A DNA stretch of 64,000 bases. Origin: Linum tenue. Its lineage: Eukaryota; Streptophyta; Magnoliopsida; Malpighiales; Linaceae. This document shows positions 37,241 through 48,854 of this stretch, one piece after another (within the stretch, counting starts at the first letter, position 1; each line of letters begins with the position of its first letter). Below the pieces are notes generated by a model that searched no databases, was not told where the DNA came from, and was given only the letters and a program-made list of their open reading frames with translations. A program made the position numbers and the translations under genes. The stretch lies in contig CAMGYJ010000002.1 in the NCBI GenBank assembly GCA_946122785.1, positions 23,906,492 through 23,970,491 on the forward strand, given 5' to 3'.

Positions 37241-40200
37241 CACTACAGAAAAATGGGCTTTTGCCGAGGGTTTTGTAGCAGAGGTTCACCAAATCCTTGC
37301 TAGCAATTATGAAAATCAGCGTTTCTGCGGCTTGTTTCACGGGTTTGGAAACCCTTGGTAGCGAGTTACTCAATTCACTTAACTTCCCGAGCGTTTCTCT
37401 CCAATTTGGGAGACAATCTGGAGAACTTCTTTTCACCTCTTATGCTTCTTCTTCTTCCTCTCTTCCATATTCAACAATGAGCTTAAGAAACCGACTGGAG
37501 AGTTTGGGAAGAAGCTGCGAGAAAAAAAAATCTCTAATTAGTGTCAATTGGGAGGTTCATATCGGCGAGCTTCCCCCATAGCTTTCCCGACGAAGCTGAT
37601 TTGAGGAGAATTGAACAACTTTCTCAAGAAGTTCTTTCCATCACAAGGTTATCTCTCTACGAGCTCTGTCTCTCTGAATTCTCTGCATTCTACGACTGAA
37701 TCAGTGTAGATTTGTGTTATCTAAACCTGCTTTTTTGAACCACCGGAAGAAGAAACACCAGCTATGCTGTGAGTTCCAGAAATTGAGAGCATGAATTTTC
37801 ATTGCTGAATGGAAACATCTGATGCTACGAGTACCATCAAAACAAGGTAAGAATTGGAATTCTCTTCCCTCCGATGCATGTTGAATGATTAGGCTTCTTT
37901 CAAATTCTTCATTCTGCATGCTCGTTGCACCTTGAATTCGAGATTGTAAGTTGCTTTGCCTGCAATTCCAAAAGGAATCCCTAAATCCCTCCTTGCTGCC
38001 TTAAATTTCACCAAAATCCATCTCCGATGCCCTCTGCCTCCTTACACTTTTCAAGATTCTATTCGTTGGATTCAGTCCATAATTGGAACTCTCAGTTTAA
38101 TGACGATTTGCGTAGGAAGTTGTGAAACTTTCTTGAGGTTACATACTAATGTAGCTGGTTGGGGTATGTTTATAGTTAGTGGATAGAGTGAAGGATGGAA
38201 CAATCATATATAATATATTGTCAGTGTCATGGAAATAGGTTGAATTCTTGATTCCCATTTCGGTAATGTTTTGTTGTTATTTGATAAGCATCCTTTCTTT
38301 GAAATTTCTAAAGATTTGTTACTCTGTATCTTTGCCATGGAACAACTTAAGTTAGGGACTACCTCTTGCTGCTCAAATAGATTTGTAGCTTACCTTTTGT
38401 CCCGGTCTTGGTTCTTAATAAGTGATCAAATAGATTTATGGCAATAGCATGGTGGATTGCTCAATCTTGTCAGAATGATAGTTGGGTTCATGCAAAGCTA
38501 GCATTAAGCATTCTTCATTTTTTCCAACGTTGATGCAGATACCAGTTACTTCTAAGTTGGGGTTGCTGAGAAATTTAACTACTGGTGAGACACTTAGTTC
38601 CTTCTTTACATTAACGGGAAATTGTGGCATAAAACTTCAAGCTGATTTATCTCTCATTTGTAGTTGGAGTCTCGTCAAGCAAATGGTTATTAAATTTGCA
38701 TTATTACTCCGTGTCCACCCATGTTTATATTACTTAGTCGATGTATTGTTCCCCTAGAATTCCACCCTCTCATGAATGAACATCAGCAGTACAGAACTGT
38801 TGTAAGGAACTTGGGTGACATTAGTCATTACTCTGCATTCCCTTTGTACACTCATGTTCTCTTCTCTCAGTACCCTGACTTGTGATTATTGATTTTGCAG
38901 GAAGTTGTGGAACGAAGTGGTCTCTGCTAACGGGTGAAAATGAAAGCATATGAAGAGAAAAAGAGGAGTGTATTTAAGAAGGAAATTTTTTACTCATAAT
39001 TATGTTGGTGTTCCATTTCAGGATCCAAAACTGACCAACCCAACATGGGAAGGAAGACTAGAGGAGGAGGAGGGTGTTTCTTGGTCTTGTTAGGTCGTAG
39101 GAGACTCAATAACAACAAGCTGCAGGGAGAGCTACCTGCTGGCTGTTAATCCTTGTGAACGCAGGGGAATTGAGGGTCATGTGAGTATAAAATGTGTTAT
39201 TTCAATTGGCTGGATCAATCTCATTGCATTTTCACAATGGTATTATGTTGTTTTTGTGCATTGAACAACAAAAGGAATGATGGAAATTTTGTTTATGTAT
39301 GTACAGGGATGTCTCTCACAATCTACTTCATGGAACTGTCCCGGCCCATAACAAGACAGGTAATTGATTTTCTCTGTTTTCATCAATTAGATTAATTAAG
39401 TACTGTTGTCTAATAATTTGTATGTATCTTGTATTGTGGAGGGACAAAGCTGATCGTTACAACCATCACTCAAGACCCCAAATCAAGATGGGCCTATACT
39501 GGTAATTGCATTCCAATCATCAGATGGGAAGCAGAATAATATATCAGGGCCAGTTGAATCTACGTTAAGCACCTCAGAAAATGCATAAGTGAAATCTGGG
39601 TAAGCTAGAGGTAATGTAATTTTTTGTACCTTGGAGTTGGGACTTGAAATATTATTCCGAAGTATTTACTGTTCTACATGCTTGGTAAACTATATAAAAT
39701 CATTTGTATAATATGTGCAAGGTGTCAATGATTTTTTACTTTTCTGTTCTACCATGTACTTGTACTTGTATGGAACACTCTTCACTAATTTCTCTACAAT
39801 TGTTCTGTTTCCCTTAAGGAATGGAAAAGTAGATCCCTTGCATTCATTCATCACAACTCAACATATCAAGCTTCCATTTGTAAGTTGATCGAGTACCTGT
39901 GAGATATATGAAAACTTCAGTTCCTTTAATTCACCTGCCAATTATTATGGGTTTTTCCATTACTTACTTGGCCTGTTGTAATTAAACAGCTTGAGTCCTG
40001 AAGTGCCCTGCAGGATCTCTTAAGAGAACATGAAATTAGGGTACTGCCATAAGTGCCCTTGCAACAATGCCTTTTGTCGTCTTTCCTTAGTAGCAAGAAA
40101 AGGCCACACTGTTCTTCTCTACCTTGGAAGTAAACAATACTTCATTTCTTCTCTATGGAAACAGGACCCACATCTATCATATTGCCAGTGTTACTTGGTT

Positions 40201-41719
40201 TCCATGGGGACGACCAACATTGTGAAGGTAATAAATCTTCTTATACTCATCGTTTAACGTCTCCAGAATTGCTGCTCCCTGCCTACATCCTAAACTTTTC
40301 CCTCCCTTTTGCTCGGCTGACCACCAGATATCGACGAATGCAAGGAAGGCATTGTTTGTCAATGTGATGGTTGTTCTTACAAGGACACTTGGGGATTGTG
40401 CATTGGTGAGACACCAAAAAACTTAATAAGTTGACTTTTTAAGTAGAAAATGAGAATCAAAACTACTATCTTGCTGTTCTCTTCTCTTATTGATTTTGCA
40501 GGAAGAAATAGTTTCAAAATTGGATGGTCTGTTACAAGAAAATTGAGGATTGTGCTTACTAATTTTGCCGGTTCTTTGAGGTCCTCTTTTTGGATTCGCA
40601 GTTTTTATTTCACCCTTTATTCATTCATCGCTTGTTGTTTCACTTGCAGTCATTTGATGTAGCAGACAATTCATGGTTGGTTTTGAGCTGCAACTTGCTA
40701 TTAGGTATGTATTAGTCATGCCCTCTAAAACATATCATGTCTCTGTCGTTATAACGTTGGTAGTTGGTGATTAATCGCATGTTTTGTGGATAAGCTATTA
40801 ACAGCGGAGAAAAACAAGATTAAGTGACAGCTGCAATTCTTGTGAGTTTTAGAGCATTTTAATTCTAAACAGTGAGTTTTGCTGTAATTGTAGAATTGAT
40901 TTCTTCAAGCAGATCAATGTGACGGTAGCAATGATAGATTCCTAGTCCAGACAGGGTGCAAGTGTCATTAGGTTCTAGCCTGCACCCAACTCTCTAATAG
41001 GAGTTACAAATCATCAAGATGTAACTTTAGACGCTTTAGTGTTTAGAATATGTTTAGAATATTCATATGCTATATGAATTATAGTGTGTTAAGATTGTTA
41101 ATCATTGTATGGTTATGGTGTGATTGCAGATCATAATAAGAATATTACAATTTATTGACGGACTTTTGTTTCTATTTAGTATTTATTTGGTGTTGAACTG
41201 TTAGAAAATTCAATTTGTTGTTCTCTCATTTGGAATGTACAAAGAGAACCCAATTTGGGTTCACATATAGTGACGAGAATATTTGAGTTTTAGTGACGAC
41301 AATGTCTAGTAACAAGAATGTCGTCCGGAAACATGCAATTTGGCTGCACATTAGCGACGATATATTTAGTGACCGTTAGTTTAGCGACGAGAAAATAATG
41401 TTCGTTTGCTTTAATTTTGGTGAGTATAGCAAGGGTTTTAACCCTTGCTATGTATGCGTTTATTATCCCTTTCAATTGTAGTGACGTATAGCAAGGGTTT
41501 TAAACCCATGCTAATGTAGCAAGGGTTCAAAATTCTTGGTACAACCCTTGCATAGGACTTCCACCAAGAGTCACTCAAAACCCTTGCTACATGTAGCAGG
41601 GGCAGCTTTGCCAAGGGTTTGTCCAAGAGTTTGAAAACCCTTGCAAGATCTTGTAGCAGGGATTTAAACCCTTCCTATAGACAAAAATAACCCTTGTCGT
41701 AGACCCTTTTTTTGTAGTG
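37241..41719. mobile_element. CACTA (En/Spm-like) element 2, 4.5 kb, with gene fragments
   Basis: The left end is CACTACAGAAAAATGGGC and the right end reads inward CACTACAAAAAAAGGGTC. Subterminal repeats AGCAAGGGTTTT, AACCCTTGCTA and relatives fill 41400-41710, with related GAGGGTTTTGTAGCA at the left. Flanking bases (ATG and TGG) do not form a clean 3-bp duplication, though the interrupted GDSL exon proves the site. It carries intron-bearing gene-like fragments, including an LRR-like stretch near 39090-39360 (LNNNKLQGELPA, DVSHNLLHGTVP) and an EGF-like exon at 40328-40405. No transposase was recognised. Confidence 0.78.
40328..40405 (+). pseudogene. Vacuolar-sorting-receptor-like EGF exon captured in CACTA element 2
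   Basis: The stretch between an acceptor (CCACCAG) and a donor (TTG|GTGAGA) reads IDECKEGIVCQCDGC, then SYKDTWGLCI. This fits the calcium-binding EGF repeat of plant vacuolar sorting receptors, which has the pattern DxDECKE...CQCxxCxCKxTWG. Only this exon is recognisable; the rest of a receptor gene is not present. It is best read as a transduplicated fragment carried by the transposon. Confidence 0.55.
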
Positions 41720-42439
41720 TGGGTTGAATCATATCAAAGAGGATATACCTGCTTCTATCCTCGCGATAGTCTGAGAAGGGAATGCAAAAGAGTTCAACTT
41801 TCAACTCTCCAATCCCGCAACTACCGACCTTGGTCTCAATAAATCCTAAAACATGAAGGAGAGATAGGCCACGATAGGTAAAAACACACGCATTATTCAA
41901 ACTAGCTTTAACATTTTATGTGAAAGGAGAGGAAAATTGATGATGTTTATAACCATAGTGAATGCAATATATTGTTGAGGACATCTACGTACGAAGAAAT
42001 TTGTAATTGTCGACGTGTATGTAGCTTATAATATCCTTGTGTTTGTATCTGAACTGTTGCAGCATTGAATTGAGTATTTGGTTATACGAATCACACATGG
42101 AATTCGGCTCCTTGTCGCACTCTTCATTTCTAATTAATGTGTGGAGCCTTCTTGAAGGAGCACTGCCCAGTGCAGAGAGCCACAAGACTGCAAATGTATA
42201 AGCTCCATATGCGTATGTAGTCGCATAAAAAAACATCTTTTGTGCAAGAAATCTGTATATTGAAGATGAATTATATGACACAACAAAACCCCTCATCACA
42301 ATCCTAGCTAGCCCGCTGGCCTAACCACTATATTTGTTACTTCTCACCGTATAATTAAATACCAACTTTTGATCATCTTTCTGGATTCTGTCTGGCCTTC
42401 AGAGCATTACTGCATGGTGCACCATGCAGGTAATTAAGC

Positions 42440-44544
42440 TTACGTGGAAACTAATTGCCTCACGTTCATGGGCTCCACGTACTTCTTAGGACCATCAACA
42501 ATGGCATCCACCACAAGCCGATACGTCGCCTCCGTGGGATGAAGCCTGTCGAAGAACACATGTGTGCTTCTGTCTTTGCAGTACGCTGACAAAGGAAGGC
42601 AGAAGAACTGGGCTTCCAGTTTTCCAGCACCGCAGCACCCGGCCTTGGTTTCTGTCAATCCTGAAGCAGAAACGTACAACAACACATCCCATGGTTAATT
42701 AAGTACCGTTTGGTGAAGATATTTGTGTGAAAAACCTAAACAGAGAGGAAGCTAACTAGTACCGTAGTTAGCGGCGTTGTCGAGGAGATCTAGGAAGAAA
42801 GTGTAGGTGTCGAAGTATGTGTAACTGAGATCGGTGTGCTCCGATTTGAACTGCTGCAGCGTGGATCTGAGGATTTGGTTGTGGGCGTTGCAAAAGGAAT
42901 TCAGCTCCGGGTCGCATTCGTAGTTTTTGGTGTTGAGCCTTTGTACGGGTGCGCACCCGATTGCTAAGAGCCCCGCCACGACGAACCTGCGAGCTCCATA
43001 ACCGTATAACATCTGTGCATGTCCACCACCACAGCACAAGTTAATTCATCAGTGTTCAAAAAAGGACCAACGATGGATAGATCGATTTATTGCTTTGGGG
43101 ATGGATCTAAGGTGACGAACCCCGTGACTCGCCGCCAAAACTTTTTCGTGACGGGAATTTTTCCCCACTTTTCATGACACTTTATTCGTCACTATACCCA
43201 GACATCATTCAATCATTGACTCTTAGAAATGAAGTTATATATATTATAGTGTGAACAAGAGAATGAATCAAGGAGAAAATGTTTAATGATTATACGTACC
43301 TCAAGCTGGGATTTGAGGGCGGAAGTCATCTGATTGAAGCGCTGCTCCGGTGTGAACTTCTTCCGAAGATCGGAGGATCCGTAATACGACAACATGTCAT
43401 TGCTACCAATCACGATCAGAAACAGCGACTTCCCCACTGACTTGCTGGCGCCACCACTGCCCATCACCGCCGACAGCTTCGAGTATACCGTGGAAAAGTC
43501 CTCCACTTGCTCCGTCATCGAAATATGCGATCCCTGTAGTACACCAATAACAGCTGGCTAGTTAATTTCAAAGACTACTGAAACAGGACGATTAATATTG
43601 TTATGCATAATTGATTATGACTTATTAATTACCAGTTGGTTTCCGGTCTCATTGAACACGCCGGCGCCGGCGGAGGCGAAGTTCAAACCGGTGAGCGGGA
43701 TGGAGATGGACCCATTCTTATCCTTCTTGTTCTTGATCGAGAGATACGGGGGCGGGCCCGGCAGACCTACTTTCTCAGCTGCAATTAATTAATTAATAAT
43801 CACCCCAACCATTAATTAGTCCTCTAATTTAACCATTAAATAATAAAATAACGCTTAATCTTCCAGACCCTATCAAATACTATACAAAACAATGGAAGTG
43901 AATTAAAATAATGGCACCAACCAACAACACTAATCACATTGGCTCGTGAAACATGCATGCTCGTAAACAATATAATTAACAAGATTCCGGTGTTATCTTA
44001 ATACCAAAAATTTCTAATGTTGCGGAATGGGTTTCTTCACAGCACTCCAGCTAAATTTCACAGGCCAACTATACACACCTGGACGTCATTTATATCGCGA
44101 ATATTCTCTTAATGCTTACTTCTAATGGGAGATTCGTTTCTCACATCGGTTTATAGAAGCTAATTTTGTGACAGATTACACCACCGAGACCGTCCTTTTT
44201 CCTTTGCTTCATCGATCATGTGTACGTGTAATAATAATATTCAATGTTGGACGTGAAGAGAGATATTAGAGATAAATGAACGTACCGAGCAAATCGGAGG
44301 GGAGCTTGCCGTTAGAGAAGCGGCCGGTGGGCTTCTTGGTAGGGAAATCAATGCCGTAGTGTGGGTAATTGGACTTGGCTAGGGCCAACGGCAGGTAGTT
44401 GTTGTTGCCGGCGTCCACCACCGAGTCGCCAAACACGAATGTCGCCGGCACCATTTGAGCCTCCGACAAGCTGCCAAGCATCATCATCACCATCATGAAC
44501 AGCAATAAGCTGCTACTAAGCACCGTTGCTATTGTTAATGCCAT
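42440..44544 (-). CDS. GDSL esterase/lipase 1 (complete)
   Basis: Exons are 44544-44286, 43778-43633, 43533-43300, 43012-42763 and 42660-42440, in phase, encoding 369 residues, the usual size of plant GDSL lipases. Residues 1-29 form a signal peptide (LLLFMMVMMMLGSLSEA), so the enzyme is likely secreted or apoplastic. Block I is FVFGDSVVDAGNNNYL with nucleophile Ser41. The oxyanion Gly and Asn lie in IGSND (Gly178, Asn180). The FDRLHPTE block gives Asp334 and His337 of the triad. The family hydrolyses ester bonds of lipids, cutin-type polymers or acetylated polysaccharides; the substrate here is unknown. Intron positions match the other copies in the window. A TATA box lies about 130 bp upstream. 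Confidence 0.93.
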
Positions 44545-46097
44545 AACGATAATTAAGCTGATGAATCCCCGATGCCAAGGAAGGGAAGGAAGGAAGGATT
44601 ATATTAGCTAGCTGGATATTGACGAGTATGATTGAGGAGTGATGAGTTTCATTTGTTTAGATTCCTAACATATATAGAGAAAACGGGGACGTGGTGAGGG
44701 ATTTGACTTTACAATATTTGAGGTGTGAAATGGAAAAACTAAAAAATTGCTGACCCTAACGAATTGGGATATATTTCTGTGGCCGTAGTGGACTTTGGGG
44801 AATCGGATCTTGCTGGCCATAGCTAGCTAGCTAACAACTTCCCATTTATTGCCAGATTGTTGTCTGCATGTACATATGGCAGTATCTTATACGCCTCAAT
44901 TTCACATGTCGATCAGATTTATATTTAAATATTTCAATAGTAGAATTTTTTGGGCATGACATCACACTAGGGTATCGTATTGTGGGATTTGTATGATGTA
45001 TTTGGCATCTAAATCCCAAGCATTATGTATTTGGCAAAAAAAAAAAAAAAAAAACATTGTTTGTTGAGGTATACAAATCCTTGGAGCCCACGGATTTAGT
45101 TCTTTTTTTTACCCCAAATCCGTGAACCCCATATATTTGCAAATACCACATTTCATTTGGTATTTGGTCCATGGAAGGCAAAGATTTGTGAGCATGGTAC
45201 AAAAACCTTTAAATCCATGATCAAAATCAACTAAACAAACCATGGTATCTTTCAAATACAAAATGCAACAACCCATTATAAATCCAAAGGTTTTTAAAAC
45301 TCAAAACCTTCATTTTCAAATCCAACAAGCAGGTCATTTGTCACGGTCATTATTGAGTGCCTATTGAGTATATTGACCAAGGAAATTGATGTATGGTGTA
45401 TAATGCTATTCATGTAATTAAATAGTTTATATTGTTTGGTTTATATGATAGTTATATTTTTATTTTTTACTTTTAATTTAAAAGAAACAACACATATACA
45501 CATAAAATAGTTAGAGATTTATAGTTAGAATAAAAGAAAATTCAACAATCTCACCATAACTATTTCAAATAAATTATCACACATTTTAAGTGATATTAAT
45601 TTCTAGCAAATTAAACAAACAATGCTTATATTATTTGTATAATTCAAATAAACGATATACTGTGAATAATACATACATCATAACTATTTCAATCAAATTG
45701 TTGACTAATCAACCAATCGTGGGGCAATCAGTCTCGTGTTCTTATGTTTATTTCTGCTTTATTCTTGTACATAGGAAATGAGTCTCTAGTTTTTTTTACT
45801 ACAAATTTCAAAGCAGTTTTCTTTCACTCATATAACTATTCAATTTACTTCATCATCCCAAAAAATGAATAGAAAAAAACGGAAGATATCTATTCAATTT
45901 ATTTTGCTTTCTTCTAAAAGAGAAAGCAAGAAGGAAATGTTTATGTTTCAACTAATCGCACGTAGAGATATGAATAATACGCAGAGAGTTAATGAGATTT
46001 CATAACTAATAAATTGAGCAGCAACTCATAGACCACCTAAAAAAGAATATTTATTATTTGATCCATATCCTGACATAAGAAGTAGCTGAGTTATTCG
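44545..46097. other. GDSL 1 upstream region and intergenic DNA
   Basis: It contains the GDSL 1 promoter side (to about 44900) and then AT-rich DNA. Between about 44950 and 45345 a MITE-like patch shows GGATTTGTA...AAATCC motifs and an A18 run (45037-45054); related sequence occurs near 3390-3830. No gene seen. Confidence 0.4.
44668..44678 (-). promoter_or_regulatory. Putative TATA box of GDSL 1
   Basis: The minus strand reads TCTCTATATATGTTAGG about 130 bp upstream of the ATG at 44544. The TATATA core and the distance suit a plant core promoter. No transcript evidence is available. Confidence 0.5.
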
Positions 46098-47368
46098 GGG
46101 AATGGATCAGGTCAGTAACCTTATGGTGAGTAACTATGAGTAACCCGTCCACATCAGCATCCTCTCTCTCCTGGAAAGCCTTTAATTTTCCCCTCCTTAA
46201 TCTTTGACGGACGATTTCTCACTCGTTTTAAGTCGAAATTTAATTTTTTTGCACAGTTAGATCAGATTAATTGTGCTCTTCAAAATGATATCCACTTTGA
46301 TATATTTTTCAAACAAAAAACATTGAGCCATTTTATACCAGTCTATACCATATGGTATTGATTGGTATTGAAATAAGAGTATACTTATGGTTTGAAAAGC
46401 GTACCATGGTGGTATGACACAAACCAAAACTGTAGGATGGTTGAATACATGATAGTAGAAGTATATTAATTGTCATTTACGACTTTTAACATTGTATATC
46501 ATAAGATACCATAAGATACCACCCCGTACAAGGGTGGTATTGTGTGGTATTTTTTTGTCTTGTAATTTGTTCACCCAGAAATTTGTAGATCCAATAGATC
46601 ATGATGAACTCGTCCCTGCTGTGCAAACGTTTTCAAAAACGAATTAAAAACGAAGAAGATACCATATGGTATGCAGTTGGTACCGAGAGGCCAGAATTTT
46701 TTTTCCTCAATAAATATTGAAAATTGATCTCATTTTGTAGAGCACGATGAACTCGTTCCATCTATGCAAAAAAAATTAAAATCCGAGTTAAAACGAAAAA
46801 GATATGAGTCAATTAAGAAAGCTAGTGAAATAAAAATGGCTTTTAATTCTCCATCCTTAGATCTGGATTTTCTAAATGAAGGGTCCAGATTTGATTATTG
46901 ATGGGTGCATAACTAGAGGTGGCAATTAGGATCCAAATCCATGAATCCAATCCAATCCATCCACCAAATTATCCACTTAATCCAATCCATTTAAATCCAA
47001 TCCATTTGATCCAAATCCAATTGGATTGGTGGATTCATTGATCAATCCATGGATCCAAATGGCGAATTATGATTTGGTACCTATATTTTTTATATTTTAC
47101 ATTTTGGTACCTAAAATTTATATTTTTATAAGAAAAATGTCATTGGAAAATTACATTTTGGTACCTAAAAATTTTCATTATGACATTTTAGTACCTAAAT
47201 TTTTCAAAATTTACATTTTGGTCCAAGCTTTGGATGTCATTTGGATTCATGAATCAATCCACCAATCCATTTGATCCATGGATCCACCAATCCAATTTAC
47301 GAATCCACGAATCCGATTCAATTGCCACCTCTATGCATAACCCATGGTTATGCACCCTAACTTGAGCC
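46098..47368. mobile_element. Mutator-like non-autonomous element, copy B, with nested hAT MITE
   Basis: This is a second copy of the element at 4194-5018, in the same orientation and nearly identical over most of its length. It starts GGGAATGGATCAGG and ends CTAACTTGAGCC. It differs by a small insertion near 46445-46485 and by the nested 420-bp hAT MITE at 46914-47333. The flanks here (TTATTCG and ATTCTATTA) do not form a clean 9-bp duplication, unlike copy A. Confidence 0.7.
46914..47333. mobile_element. hAT-type MITE, 420 bp, nested in copy B
   Basis: The ends are TAGAGGTGGCAATT and AATTGCCACCTCTA. The 8-bp target duplication TGCATAAC lies at 46906-46913 and 47334-47341. Copy A (near 4985) has the same target as a single uninterrupted TGCATAAC, which proves the insertion. 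The interior has repeated ATTTTGGTACCTA units and ATCCAATCCAT motifs, with no coding capacity. Confidence 0.9.
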
Positions 47369-47799
47369 ATTCTATTACCTCTTAGAAAGAAAAGAATTTG
47401 AATAAAAATATTTAGTAGCATGGCGATACGTCAAATATACGCGTCAAATTCACTTGTACAGTAGTTCTAATCAGAACATGAAAATATTGGGTAGCCGACC
47501 AATCAATTAACTCCAACCACTCACTAGTCACTAGTATACGCAGATGAAGCCTAGCTAGCATTCAGATGAGTGACACTGACGGCTAATGGATGTGGGTCGG
47601 CGAAGAAGCTAGACCTTAGAGAATTTGGTGGCTGGCACAGTGGCACCCATATTTTCTTCCCTCGATCAGTCCTTTCTCACAGGCCACAGCCGATTGTTAT
47701 TTTTGTTTCTCACTGATTATCACTTTGTCGACTAAGCATGAGTCTAGATATCCATTGCTTCGGTTCAATTCCACTATAAGAATAGGATTGGGTCAATTT

Positions 47800-48045
47800 T
47801 TGTATAGTCAGTTTAGAATCATGTCTCCAACAATTATTCCAATAATTACTAATCCGATTTGACCTATGGAAGAATATGCAAACATACGTTTCATGCTTGT
47901 TTGAGTAATAGCAATGAGATTCCCCACTATCATGCTCAGAATAGCTAGGATTTCCAGAAGAAGATGCCATTCGTTTGATGAGAAATAAAAAGGAATATCG
48001 AAAATTCGAGTGGCTGAAGCTGAAGCAGCTACTTTCAAAGTATCT
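47800..48045 (-). pseudogene. ndhB: Plastid ndhB fragment in the nuclear genome
   Basis: The minus strand reads [20 protein letters not shown], then [18 protein letters not shown] and [18 protein letters not shown]. This matches an internal segment of the plastid NAD(P)H-quinone oxidoreductase subunit 2, with a few substitutions. The frame is lost soon after GIIVGD, and the DNA to the left (47700-47800) is not recognisable ndhB. It is an organelle-to-nucleus transfer piece of a few hundred bases, possibly via the mitochondrion, and is not a functional gene. Confidence 0.85.
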
Positions 48046-48440
48046 TTTGGCTATGTAGAGTTGGATAGGGTAGGATTATTTTTAAGCACGGTGGTCCATA
48101 GCAACCATTAGTGCTTTGGAATTTCTCATACGAACATATTAGACCTATTTGTAAAATTTTAAAACTTTGAGTACTATAATGTAAGGAAAAAATATAAAGG
48201 TACTATAAAGTACTTTTGCTACCAAAATTTCTTAGCTTGTTTGTTGAAATTAGTGATTTATGATATGGCGGTTACTGTTGATGGAACTGTTTATGCATTA
48301 TAAAATAACAAATATATGTAATATACTCATTTAGAATTGAATCTATCACTAATCTTAAACAAATTCAAATCCATATCATCCATCAACAATGTTCTAACAA
48401 ATAATTAGTGCTGTCCACAAAAGAAATCAGTCTTTTTTTT

Positions 48441-48817
48441 AAGGGCAATGTCTATTTTTTACCCAAACCTTTTTCAGATTCTTTTATTTTAACCAAACCT
48501 ATAGAAATTCTATTTATTATTCAACTGTATTATAATTTATCAAAGTCTGGGCATTCATTCTGTTACCGTTACTTATTTCGTCCACGTGAGAGGTGGGATT
48601 TTGTTTTGTTTTTTGATAATCTTTTTATTAAAAATAGTAAATGATGGTATTCTGACCGCCACGTAGGAAGTCAACTCATTATGGTCATACTTAGTCAGCA
48701 TTATTGATAGAAAAGTTGACGGAGAGTTAACGTTTGGATAATTTTTAGGAATTCAATAGGTTTGGTTAAAATAAAAGAATCTGAAAAAGGTTTGGGTAAA
48801 AAATAGACATTGCCCTT
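48441..48817. mobile_element. MITE with perfect 62-bp terminal inverted repeats, 377 bp
   Basis: The left end AAGGGCAATGTCTATTTTTT, followed by ACCCAAACC and so on, is repeated exactly in reverse complement at the right end for about 62 bp. The flanks are T-rich (CTTTTTTTT and TTTTTAATT), so the target duplication cannot be read. A CACGTGAG-type motif and a CCACGTAGG motif lie inside. No coding capacity. Confidence 0.82.
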
Positions 48818-48854
48818 TTTTTAATTCAAATTATTAATTCAGGTGGCAATCGGT

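Larger units (their letters stand above)
32550..42236 (-). pseudogene. GDSL esterase/lipase pseudogene, exons 4-5, split by two CACTA elements
   Basis: The remnant lies just downstream of the intact GDSL gene at 42440-44544. Exon 4 is 42236-41954, with an in-frame TAG at 41985-41987; it retains NEECDKEPNSMCDSYNQIL, compare the paralog's YECDPELNSFCNAHNQIL. Exon 5 starts at 41845 (FIETKVGSCGIGELKVELFC) and stops at IQP, where the paralog has the catalytic LHPT. A CACTA element interrupts it there (37241-41719). The exon resumes at 37240-37185, where CLVVDTIIS matches the paralog's RLVVDAIVD, and is interrupted again by a second CACTA element (32594-37184). It finishes at 32593-32550 with YVAPMNIKKLV, against YVEPMNVRQLV. 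Exons 1-3 are missing. The product cannot be functional. Confidence 0.88.

Noticed and set aside
37238..41722. 3-bp target duplication for CACTA element 2
   Set aside because: The flanks are ATG and TGG. At most a 2-bp overlap is seen on the coding strand, so I did not claim a duplication.
46089..47377. 9-bp target duplication for Mutator-like copy B
   Set aside because: The flanks do not match, unlike copy A; the copy may have been moved by a larger duplication.
47700..47800. Extension of the ndhB fragment to the left
   Set aside because: The frame and the similarity break off after GIIVGD; I could not assign the adjoining DNA to ndhB.
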